Source: Crotophaga sulcirostris (Eukaryota; Chordata; Aves; Cuculiformes; Crotophagidae). From it: a DNA stretch of 64,000 nt. Location of the stretch: the NCBI GenBank assembly GCA_013397455.1, contig VYZB01000338.1, positions 1 to 64,000 on the forward strand, given 5' to 3'. Positions 23,301-33,091 of the stretch are shown here, piece by piece. Every line of letters starts with the position of its first letter. Position 1 is the stretch's first letter. The notes beneath the pieces were generated by a model. The model ran no database searches and had not been told where the DNA came from. It worked only from the letters and a program-made list of their open reading frames with translations. Made by a program: the position numbers and the translations under genes.

Positions 23301-23843
23301 GTCATCCCCCTGTACTCAGCACTGGTCAGGCCTCACCTTGAGCCCTTTGTGCAGTTCTGGGTCCCTCAGTTTGAGAAGAATGTCAAGACACTGGAGGGTG
23401 TCCAGAGGAGAGCAATGAAGATGGAGCACAAGCCCTGTGAGGAGCGACTGAGGGAGCTGGGGCTGTTTATCCTGGAGAAGAGGAGGCTCAGGGGAGACCT
23501 TATTGCTCTCTACAACTGCCTAAAAGGAGGTTGTAGTCAGGCAGGGGTTGGTCTCTTCTCTCAGGTGACCAGGGACAGAACTAGAGGACATGGACTCAAG
23601 CTTCTTCAGGGAAAGTTTAGGCTTAATATTAGGAAAAGTTCTTCCCTGGGAGGGTGATTGGCCATTGGAATGTGCTGCCCAGGGAGGTGGTGGAGTCACC
23701 AACCCTGGAGGTGTTTAAGAGGAGATTGGCTGAGGCACTCAGTGCCATGGTTTAGATGCTGGGTTGGTGTTGGTGTTGGGTTATAGGTTGGACTCGATGA
23801 TCTCAGAGGTCCTTTCCTACCTTGTGATAGTCTGACACTGTGA
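23301..23843 (+). mobile_element. Young-subfamily CR1 LINE (copy 12), inserted in the minisatellite
   Basis: Starts at the ORF2 codons for [10 protein letters not shown] and runs to the tail, here GATAGTCTGACACTGTGA. Small deletions disrupt the frame: near 23420 the KGL codons of MVKGLEHKP are lost, and a base is missing in the RKKFFPG region. The minisatellite continues on the far side. Confidence 0.95.
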
Positions 23844-23930
23844 GAGCTGACCACAAAGATTTGTCCCACAGAGATTTGCCCACGGAGAGTTGTGCTATGG
23901 AGCCTTGTCCCCCAGAGAGCTGTCTGCTCC
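23844..23930 (+). repeat. Degenerate ~15-bp minisatellite, plus-strand orientation (part 2)
   Basis: Continuation of the array after the CR1. Units read CACAAAGATTTGTCC, CACAGAGATTTGCC, CACGGAGAGTTGTGC, TATGGAGCCTTGTCC and CCCAGAGAGCTGTCTG. They share the GAGAGTTGTCC core with the minus-strand arm. Confidence 0.7.
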
Positions 23931-26900
23931 CACTCAAACTGCCCTCAAACTGTATGGCAAGCAGTGTGTCCTGGACTTTCTGTCAATTTGCCTATCATCT
24001 GAGCTCCAACAGTCTCTGTTGACATGCCACATTGTGTTGCATGGCAGAAAACAAAGCCAGAACTTTGATTCCAAGCAGGAGTTATCCTAATTTAGCCATG
24101 TTCATAATGGTTAGTTCACAAAACTAAACTCACAGAGCTAATTCCACTCATCCCTCTTATCTGTCCTGCCCCACTTTATAGACAGCTCGAACAGCTAACT
24201 TTATTTCCTGAGAGTTTTCCCAAATGGCTGAGTGTTTTAGATCTGCCTCTTCCCAGCTTTATATGCACGAACAACTGTCTTCTTCTTGTCCGTCTCATCA
24301 AAGCAAACTCCCAAATGCAAGGCTCATCTCCTTCCAAACCTCCTCCCCACGGATGGCCCCAGATGGTGTCTGACAATGAGCAGCAACTTTCCTCCATCCT
24401 TATTACACGTGTGAATCCCTGAAGGTGACTGGGAAAATCAGGAGCTGCTGCCAGCAGGCACTTCCCATGCATAATAAAGCAGAGGAGGGTAGGAGGATTT
24501 TTTTCTGTAACCATTGCCACAGAGTCCTCAGCACTGCTCGTGTGTAGCAGGCAGGAAAGCTGTCAGTTCTGGCTCTGGAAGCATTTTTCTTGATTAGCAA
24601 TAGAGGCAGTGTTTGTTGCTGGGCTGTGTCTAGCACGGTGTGCTAGTGAGAACTCACCAGGCTCTTGTTAGTGCTAGGAAGTCACCTGCCACATGGATTG
24701 GCTTTGTAAGCTGTTCAGCAGGAATACACAGTCAGCTTTCTTGCCACTAAAAAGGGATTGAGACCTGGGCAGGCACAGCACCACCCCACAGGCACAGCTG
24801 TAGCAGCCCAACCCCTGTGCTCAACAAGGCAACGCCAGGGTCGTCATTGTGCAGAAGCCAACCAGCTACTGTGTGTGTGGCCCTGGGGACAAACCACCTC
24901 TTCTGTATCCTTCTCTGACAGCCCTGGTGGAGCCCAGTCAATGCTCAGGCTTCGTTTCCCCAACAGATCCAAAACTGAAATAAAGCTCAGGCGTTGCCTT
25001 TCTTTCCATCTCAGGAAATTTCCTGCAGGGAGTACTTTGCTTGGAGAGTACTCAGCACAGACAGTAGTGACCTTTTGAGTGGTGAGGCCAAAGACAGCAA
25101 TCAGATCCTGTGGAAACCTTCCTGCAGGTCAAGAACAGTAGCTGGGGGCTCTACTTTGGCCCTTGTGTTGTCTCTCAATAGGATATTTAGCAAATATCTT
25201 TACTTGCCTTAGAAGACTTAAAACAAATAAACACTTAAGAAGGAAACATTTAAAAGCCCTTGCCTTCTCATGTGGATTTCCTTGGCATGACTGGTTGCTC
25301 ATACTGTAGCTAGAGACCATCACCAACTGGCTTTGGATTGCAATTTCTCCTCTTTGCTGGTTGGTTGGCTGCATGACAGTCAGCATCCCGATTACACATT
25401 GTTATTCTTGTTCACTGTGGCGTCGTTCCACGGAAGACAGCGTTACCTTGTCCAGTTGGCCTGCATGGCTGGGGAACACAGTGACTGCCAGCTCACCTGG
25501 ATGTACCACTGCTCACCCAGGAAAATGAGTGAACTCAAGAGGAAAATTAGCAATTACTCCATGATGTCTTCCTTATGTTGCCTCACAGCCCACTCTGTGT
25601 GGCACACGGCTCGCTAGCTTTATTGGGAATAAGTGGCTTGTCCTGGTGCTCCAGCCAACTGTTGCAACAACACAAACACGTGCACCAACACCAGCCCTCT
25701 GACAAATCCCACTGGGTCCATTCACAAAGCAGCAGTGGACACAACAGTGCCAGGTTTGTACAACTCCCCAAGAGCTGGGTTTGCTTTTTCCCTGACAACT
25801 CCGTTTATTAAAGTCTCTATTCAGTAAAGGTTGCAGCAGGTTGCTCTGTATTAAGCAGGAAGAAAGGGACAGGTCTACAGTGAAAGCAATAAATGCAGGA
25901 GCTTTGTCATGATGTGAAACCCTGCAGCTTTCAAAAATTGTCTTGCTGCAGCTTCCATGTTCTCTGCAAATAAACCAGCTGGAGGAGGGTCCCATGGGAG
26001 GAAACACCCAGACAATGTGATGAGCAGGATTTAATAGCTGAGATAGAGAACAGGATGAGCTCATTTAGATATTAATGTCACTGAGGTCACCTACACGAGG
26101 AGTCCTGTCTTGAAAATCATAATAAAAGGTCTAACAAAATTCAAAGGTTTCTTCTAATTATTTCTTTCATTTGGGCAATCAATCAGGACTGTCCAAACTT
26201 GTTAGAAAGACATCTTAGCCAGATCCACCTGCGTCAGGGGCAGTTCAAGGCTTGGGAACCTTCTGCTCCTTGTGGTAAGCCATAGGATGATAAAGACACT
26301 TTGTGAGCTTCCTCCTCCACAGACAAAGTGGAAATGCTCAAAACCCTGTGAGATAGCCACAGTCCTGGCTATTAAACTGCCTCTTCTGGGAAATCTGGGA
26401 GACCTGAGTTTGAGGTCAGCAGATGATCAAAAGCCAAGGTCAGATGGAATCAGTGGTTTGCATTCTGCACATATTTAAGGAACCTGAGACTACGATTTTT
26501 ATTTGGATTTCTTCCAAGTATTTACTGGAATGAGAAAACTTTTAAAGATTCTTCCATCACTAATAGGTTTTCAGGTGAATTAACATGAACTCCAGGAGCA
26601 GAGATACTATATTCATAAAATTTAATAGCCCTTGTAATTAAAAATACCAAAAAAAAAAGAAAAGGAAAAAGAGAATAAGGGCACCCATAGAAGTGAAAAT
26701 GTTGCTCTAAATTGTTAGTCTGAATCAAACACTGATGACCAGTGTTTAGCTCCACTGACTTCAGCTCACTTACTTAATGTGCAGCACCTGAGCGTTTGCT
26801 CTGCTGTGCCCTCAGGTGGCCCACAAAGCCGCAGCAGGATCTCAGTAATGGCCAAAGAGATGCAGCCTCCACCCTGCTATGTCCTCCACAGCCTGTGTCC

Positions 26901-27049
26901 TCTGGGCCACTCTCTGCTTGCATTTTTGAAGCATGCCATGGCAAATAGAAGCACTGGGAGAGTGCAACCATTTGACAACCAAGACTTCTGTACCCTGCAG
27001 GAGCTCAGGACAGCGCTGCAATGACTGCACCTTCCCCTCCTTCCCATCC
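23931..27049. other. Unique sequence, nothing recognised
   Basis: About 3 kb without a recognisable repeat. A 163-codon minus-strand frame at 25573-26064 (cysteine- and serine-rich, low complexity) is the longest and overlaps frames on the other strand. An A-rich tract lies near 26648-26672. No exon is supported. Confidence 0.4.
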
Positions 27050-27240
27050 CCTCCACTTTGTGAAATAAATCTGAAAGCAATATGTAATTACCTGTCAGAG
27101 ACTCACAGAAGTTGCATAATTTCTCAGACTTTGGAAGGTATAAAGATGGTTTTCCAAAGATGATTTATGGAGGAAATTTATTGATAAATCCTAATAATAA
27201 ACTGTAATTACAATGTATACTAGATAAAAATTCCCTGCTC
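27050..27240. promoter_or_regulatory. Candidate conserved noncoding element (AT-rich)
   Basis: An AT-rich block with TGTAATTACCTGTCA, ATTTATTGATAAATCC, and TAATAATAAACTGTAATTAC. It has no frame or repeat match. Offered only as a candidate from composition. Confidence 0.2.
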
Positions 27241-27846
27241 ACTAAGATTAGGGGATGGGTTGTGAAACAACCAGATCTGTCTTCCTTGAGGATTTTGTAA
27301 AGGACAACATAGCTCAGGATAGAACTAGTTCTTGCACAGGTCCTTGTTACTTGTAAATCCTCGTAGCATAGAGCAGCTATGCCATTTTCTTCAGTACTGA
27401 GCTTCTAGTCAGACAGAAATGTCTTGTGAATTTTCCGTTTCTCTTAGTAGAAGGGGGGGGCTTTGGCAAACAGTGGTACAGCCTCGGTGCCCATCAATAT
27501 CCACCCAAAGGTCTCAGCTCAAGACAAATTCATTCATCTCTCCATGCTTCCATATTTACACTAGAGAGAAAGCCTTTGCATGAGGCAGAGCTGTGGAAGG
27601 TCTCATATGGAAAAGCCATCTGGACCACTGGGCTCAAAGATTGAGATGTCTACTCCACCTGGAGGCCAGTTCTGCTTGGAGTTCTCTAAAGGTATTTCTT
27701 TTTCTGTTTAATATTATTAATGATTCAGACCAGACAGGCAGAAAGAGTAGAAACATCAAGTTAGTCCATGTAGTCCTGCCAAGTTTTGAAACTGAGCCAG
27801 GGTACGGACACTGTAAGGGACTGCAGGAAAGCAGAAAGAGAAGATT
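27241..27846. other. Unique sequence, nothing recognised
   Basis: Contains a run of seven G near 27453. Nothing else recognised. Confidence 0.4.
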
Positions 27847-28041
27847 GAGGGTGGGGAGGCCCTGGCCCAGGTTGCCCAGAGCAGTGGTGGCTGCCCCATC
27901 CCTGGAGGTGTTCAAGGACCAGGTTGGATGGGGCTTTGAAGCCCCCTGATCCAAAGGATGATGTCTTTGCCCATAGCAGGCTGGGTAGAAATGGTTGATC
28001 TTTACAGTCCATTCAAATTCCAAACCATTCTATGATTCTAT
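27847..28041 (+). mobile_element. Older canonical CR1 LINE, short 3' fragment
   Basis: Begins GGTGGGGAGGCCCTGGCCCA, continues with GCAGTGGTGGCTGCCCCATC and the ORF2 end, and closes with AACCATTCTATGATTCTATA. It has the classic ATTCTATG tail and matches the copy at 611-1034 rather than the young copies. Confidence 0.9.
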
Positions 28042-28357
28042 AAGAAACAGCTCTTGTCTTCAATTTCTAATTCAATTTCTCATATAAGATGTTCCTCTCA
28101 AAAGCTTTTACATAGTAGTGCCTGTAATGTGCTCCCATTCAGTGTCTTTCTAGGAGGAAAGAATCCAGCAAAGTCTATTGCAATGTAAAACTGTATTTCA
28201 AGGTTGGAGCTATGTAAAAATAATGAAGATTGTCTAGAAGAAACTAAAAGAAAAATACAAGGGTAAAAAATATCTATTAATGGCATGAAAATTGTTTAAA
28301 GACAGTGTACAGAAGGCTCAGAGGAAACATATGTCGCTTAACAAGTAGATGAGTACA
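28042..28357. other. Unique spacer, nothing recognised
   Basis: AT-rich sequence between an old and a young CR1. No exon seen. Confidence 0.4.
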
Positions 28358-28876
28358 GTGCAGTTCTGGGCCCCTCAGTTTGGGAAAGTTGTCAAGACAC
28401 TGGAGTGTGTCCAGAGGAGAGCAACGAGGATGGTGAAGGGTTTGGAGCACAAGCCCTGTGAGGAGCGGCTGAGGGAGCTGGGGCTGTTTAGCCTGGAGAA
28501 GAGGAGGCTCAGGGGAGACCTTATTGCTCTCTCCAACTGCCTAAAAGGAGGTTGTAGTCAGGCAGGGGTTGGTCTCTACTCTCAGGTGACCAGGGACAGA
28601 ACTAGAGGACATGGACTCAAGCTTCCTCAGGGAAAGTTTAGGCTTGATATTAGGAAAAAGTTCTTCCCTGGAAGGGTGATTGGCCATTGGAATGTGCTGC
28701 CTAGGGAGGTGGTGGAGTCACCAACCCTGGAGATGTTTAAGGGGAGATTGGTTGAGGCACTCAGTACCTTGATTTAGATGATGGGTTGGTGTTAGTGCTG
28801 GGTTATAGGTTGGACTCGATGATCTCAGAGGTCCTTTCCAACCTTGTGATACTGTGATGCTGTGATACTGTGAAAC
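28358..28876 (+). mobile_element. Young-subfamily CR1 LINE (copy 13)
   Basis: Starts at GTGCAGTTCTGGGCCCC (the VQFWAP codons) and runs to a long tail with three TACTGTGA-type units. ORF2 is open in frame from the truncation point to [12 protein letters not shown] and [17 protein letters not shown] are intact, and the end is altered to EALSTLI. Confidence 0.95.
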
Positions 28877-28879
28877 TAA

Positions 28880-30620
28880 ACCCAGCGAGATAGCCAGGAA
28901 GAGTTGAGGTTTTCAAAGACCAGGAGATAGCAGAGCTCTGGCAAGAGCCAAAAAGAGACTTTGAGGAACAAATTGCTAAAGGCATCATAAAATACTAATA
29001 AATGCCTTTTGAACTCATGAAGAGCAGAACATCAGCCAGAACATGTAGCACCAATAGCTGACCAAAAGCAACCAGGAAGAGGATGGCACAGCATTAAAGC
29101 TAAATGAAGTTGCCTAATGATGTGCTCATCCATCTTGATGGCCGATAAAACAGAGGAGCTTTCTCAGACTCAGGAATCAGTAGGAGGGACTTTTGAACAA
29201 CTCAATATGATGACTGGCAAAAGAATAGTAGAGACAAGGGGAATTTACCTAAGAAATTGCTGAATTACCAACCACGGAGTGGAGCATCTCGTAAAAAAAG
29301 ATTTTCTTGGTGCACATGAAAAAGTCAGTAACAAGCACTACATAATTTATTTTAAAGTTGTATGGTCCAGATGTGAGAAACTGCAGATTAGTACACTTGA
29401 TCTCCGCTGCAGACAATCAGTAAAGATGCTAATGAAGAACAGAATTAGCAGAGAAGTGATAAACATGATGCAATGGGGAAGAGCTTCAATGCAGAGGAAT
29501 TCACAGGAGGATTCTGGAGGAATCAATGAATAATCGAATAACGACTGGGATTTTCAAGAAACTTTTACAAGCTGCTTCACTGAAGCAATGGGATAAGAGG
29601 GAAATCCCTTGCATGGCCTAAAAACTCATTAGAAGGGGGAGCAATGGGCTGGAATAAATGAAAGGAGATCCCAGGGCTCTGTGCAGTGACTTGGAGGCTT
29701 CAGCATATTCACAACTGAAGGGACTGTATAACAGTCAGACTCTGCAGAAGCTTTATTATTCATGGGAGGAGAAAAGAAAATTTACTGAAGGCAGCTGTAG
29801 AAGGACCTAATTGTACTGAATGACTGTGCAATAAAGTAGTGTATATGATTCAAACAGAAAGTCATGAGCTGGGGGAGAAGCAGGCTTAACTTTGCACACA
29901 CAATTATGGTTTTTGAACCACCTCCCACTGCTAAGGAAAGGCACTGGGAGTCAACATTGAATGGCTCAGTGCTCTGGAGTGGGCCAAAAAAGCCCACTGA
30001 ATGTGAGGAATTATCCACAAAAGAAGAGAGAAAGCAGCAACAAAAAAAGCTGTTTTGCCATTGCATAAATCCAGAGTGCTCCCACATTTCACAGTTTCAC
30101 AGTATTACAAGGTTGGAAAGGACCTCTGAGATCATCGAGTCCAACCTAGAACCCAACACCAACCCAGCATCTAAACCATGGCACTGAGTGCCTCAGCCAA
30201 TCTCCCCTTAAACACCTCCAGGGTTGGTGACTCCACCACCTCCCCAGGCAGTACATTCCAATGGCCAATCACCCTTTCAGGGAAGAACTTTTTCCTAATA
30301 TCAAGCCTAAACTTTCCCTGAGGAAGCTTGAGTCCATGTCCTCCTGTTCTGTCACTAAACAGCATTTCAGTGCACACTTCTGATTGCCTGGTCAAGGAAA
30401 GGCGTGGCAGATATGGAAATGGGTGAGTGAAGGATTAGCAGAAGAGGTCCATATGAGCAGCTTAGGTCCAACAGACCAAGATTAAAACCTTAAAAAGAAA
30501 ACAGGCTAAGACTAAAACCCTGAAAGGAGATGACTGAGAGGGAATGTGAGAGAGGTTTATAAGATGAGGAGATGCACGAGTTCAACAGGAAAGAATCACT
30601 GAGGGTTTTCCCACCTAAAA
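28880..30620 (+). mobile_element. Ancient CR1/L3-like LINE relic, reverse-transcriptase region
   Basis: Decayed non-LTR retrotransposon. The clearest segment, near 29550-29670, reads FQETFTSCFTEAMG-EGNPLH and GLKTH-KGEQWAGI, with a stop at each hyphen. It corresponds to the CR1 block of general form F-D-x-x-x-H-x-x-L-(x)n-G-I-R-G-x-x-L-x-W-I-x-x-x-L-x-x-R-x-Q-x-V-x-I. About 700 bases on, after allowing for the inserted young CR1, GAGAGAGGTTTATAAGATGA matches the later block of old CR1s usually reading GATAGAGGTCTATAAAAT. The order and spacing support one element. The boundaries are approximate. Confidence 0.45.
30088..30356 (-). mobile_element. Young-subfamily CR1 LINE (copy 14), inserted in the old LINE relic
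   Basis: Tail, 3' UTR with the CAGCATCTAAACC / CCTAGAACCC variants, and ORF2 back to TTCTGTCAC. The ORF2 frame is open to the truncation point. Confidence 0.95.
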
Positions 30621-30637
30621 CAGTACATTGTCTTCAG

Positions 30638-30901
30638 ATTAAACAGTAAGGAGGCAGCTATAAAACAAGAAACTCTGATTCTTCATGTAACTTGCAATTA
30701 ACCATGGAATTCCAAGCTGCATGATGTCATTGGTGCTAACATATCGTCACATAAATATTTAACCCGTGTAAACCATGCTCACAGAACAAGATCATCACCC
30801 CACAATGGGCCTGCCAGGTAACCCTTCCTCTGAGCTACCTGAGGAGTCACAGTGGCCTCTGGAAACCAGACACATGTGGTGAGAAGGCTCTAGAAGGTCC
30901 A
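30638..30901 (+). repeat. 264-bp inverted repeat, left arm
   Basis: Matches the reverse complement of 31801-32064 over 264 bases without indels. By eye I count about 10 differences, mostly transitions, roughly 96% identity. It starts ATTAAACAGTAAGGAGGC and ends CTCTAGAAGGTCCA. It includes an AT-rich TATA-like ACATAAATATTTAAC. The family is unknown; it does not match the CR1 or LTR sequences in the window. Confidence 0.9.
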
Positions 30902-31800
30902 ATGTGGATACCCAAGAGATGTCTATATGCAGCAGCTCCCAGAAGCACCACTTTCATCAGCTGATGAAGAGCTCAGTGTTGGGGTTTAGTTAAGTGTAGG
31001 TTTAACACAAAGCTCCTAGCACAGATTGTGGTTTCTTTCTAGGCTGTCCATGTATGTGGCAAAATAAGAGATGGTTAGAAATGGACCACAGCCTCTCTAA
31101 CTGAGTGCAGGGAAGATCTGATTCAGCATAGGTACTCTTAAATCAGTTGGCATTGGAACCAGGTCAATACTCCATCTATTTCATTTATCTGGGAAGGCTC
31201 CCTTCCTCTTAATAGGGCATTTGCCCATTTTAGCAAGAAAAGTATCAAATTTATGCTGTGGTGTGTTGGTTCCTCTGGATGACCGCCACACTTTAGTGAG
31301 AATGTCAGTAAATCACATTTCCAATTTGTTGGGCAAGGCAGCTTTTTGGATATGATAATCACCTCTTTCCTCCCACACAGCATGTTCAGAGGGATGTGAA
31401 GTGCTCTGGGGGCAGACACAGCAGTGTAACCTTGAGGTGTGCTGTGCAGTCAATGCCCAGCACCCTGCCTGCTGAAGGCACTGGCCCCCACCTCGTGCTG
31501 CTCTGCCTAAGAGGGGGCAAAGATCCCATGCAGGGCTTGGGTGCAGTGGCATCTCACCACGTGACAACATCAAAAAGCAGGATGAGGTCTGGAAACTGGA
31601 AGCTATGACCAGGCAGAGTCAGTCTAGAAACAAGGTCTAATGAGGCTAATTAAGCAGTCTTGGCTTAAGCAGGCACTTAAAGCCCTCTAATAAACAAGAT
31701 GGTAAATGCCCTAAGCTGGTTTCCTAGCCAGGCTTCAAACACAGAAGCCACAAGGCCAGGATAATGAAATTATTTTTTTATTCTTTTTATTTTATTCAAC
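30902..31800. other. Spacer between the inverted-repeat arms
   Basis: 899 bases. A 93-codon minus-strand frame (31138-31419) and an 86-codon one (31313-31573) overlap here. I recognise no transposase, retroviral or cellular domain. A T-rich tract at 31772-31797 lies just outside the right arm. Confidence 0.45.
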
Positions 31801-32064
31801 TGGACCTTCTAGAACCTTCTCACCACACGTGTCTGGTTTCCAGAGGCCACTGTGACTCCTCAGGTAGCTCAGAGGAAGGGTTACCTGGCAGGCCCACTGT
31901 GGGGTGATGATCTTGTTCTGTGAACGTGATTTACACGGGTTAAATATTTATGTGACGATATGTTAGCACCAATGACATCATGCAGCTTGGAATTCCATGG
32001 TTAATTGCAAGTTACATGAAGAATCACCGTTTCTTGTTTTGTAGCTGCCTCCTTACTATTTAAT
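31801..32064 (-). repeat. 264-bp inverted repeat, right arm
   Basis: Mirror copy of 30638-30901. On the plus strand it begins TGGACCTTCTAGAACCTTCT and ends CCTTACTATTTAAT. It contains a perfect three-unit heat-shock element arrangement, TTC-TA-GAA-CC-TTC, at 31807-31819; the left arm has one mismatch there. A 73-codon minus-strand frame (32001-32222) overlaps the end of the arm and shows no domain I can name. Confidence 0.9.
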
Positions 32065-32335
32065 TCTGGAGTGCAATCACCTCTGTATGTCCAGGTTTTT
32101 TCCCCAACTGGCACTGCACTACCAGGAGGAAACCATTCCCTCCTCACAGTCTCAATTTTCCAAAATGTAACTGAGAACACAAAAACCCAAGGCGGGGCGT
32201 AGCAGGCAAGTACCAAAGCCATGGGCAGGTGACTCTCACCTACTTGTTGGCAAAGCTACAGTCCTGAAATGTGGGGCTGAACTCCCATCCTTTGTCTGCA
32301 AAGTAACAAGGGAGGACTGTTGTGGATCTAAACAA
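32065..32335. other. Unique spacer, nothing recognised
   Basis: Between the inverted repeat and a CR1. No feature seen. Confidence 0.4.
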
Positions 32336-32548
32336 CTTCCCTGAAAGGGTGATTGGCCATTGGAATGCGCTGCCCAGGGAGGTGGTGGAGTCGCTGACCC
32401 TGGAGGTGTTTAAGAGGAGATTGTCTGAGGCACTCAGTGCCATGGTTTAGATGCTGGGTTGGTGTTGGTGTTGGGTTCTAGGTTGGACTCGATGATCTCA
32501 GAGGTCCTTTCCAACCTTGTGATACTGTGAAACTGTGAAACTGTGAAA
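32336..32548 (+). mobile_element. Young-subfamily CR1 LINE (copy 15)
   Basis: Begins in TTCCCTGAAAGGGTGATTGG and ends with a tail of several ACTGTGAA units. It carries the GATGCTGGGTTGG / TTCTAGGTTGG variants. Its 5' truncation lies within about 25 bases of those of copies 2, 16 and 18. Confidence 0.95.
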
Positions 32549-32900
32549 AGTGTGGCAGCTATGTGTCTGCCACCAGAGATCTCCAGGCCAAGCATGTGGC
32601 ATGAGTGGCCCTGGGAGAGCTGGTCTCATCGCACCCTTGTGACCTGCAGCACTTTTGCACTGGCAGTTACTGATGCACACCAGGCAGCCCCTGTGCAGTC
32701 CAGCACGGGTGATGATGACAACTGGTGCTGCGCTGAGGAAAACACCACCAAAAGGCAAAACCTTCAGCTGAAGCTCCTGCCCCCCAGTAAACAGCAGCAG
32801 CTGGAGTGGAGGGAGGTCTGTCCTTTGGCATCAGATCCTGGCCCCTGCAGGAGAGGAAATAGAAACCTCCTGAAATGGCTTTCATTGCCTGAACATTGCT
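32549..32900. other. Unique spacer between two same-strand CR1 copies
   Basis: GC-rich. A 122-codon plus-strand frame covers 32543-32911 but begins in the CR1 tail and lacks domains. Confidence 0.4.
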
Positions 32901-33091
32901 TGAAAGGGTGATTGGCCATTGGAATGTGTGCCCGGGGAGGTGGTGGAGTCACCAACCCTGGAGGTGTTTAAGGGGAGGTTGGATGAGGCACTCAGTGTCA
33001 TGGTTTAGATGATGGGTTGGTGTTAGTGTTGGATTATAGGTTGGACTCGATGATCTCAGAGGTCCTTTCCAACCGTGTGATACTGTGAAAC
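32901..33091 (+). mobile_element. Young-subfamily CR1 LINE (copy 16)
   Basis: Begins TGAAAGGGTGATTGGCC and ends TGTGATACTGTGAAAC. AACATT flanks it at 32892-32897 and 33089-33094, suggesting a short target-site duplication. One base is missing in the GTGTGCCCGGGG region, which breaks the ORF2 frame. Confidence 0.95.

Noticed and set aside
25573..26064. 163-codon minus-strand frame
   Set aside because: Low-complexity, cysteine- and serine-rich translation with no domain; overlapping frames on the other strand.
32001..32222. Retroviral envelope-like fragment beside the inverted repeat
   Set aside because: The 73-codon frame has only a vague cysteine- and tryptophan-containing resemblance, no family motif, and no neighbouring retroviral sequence.
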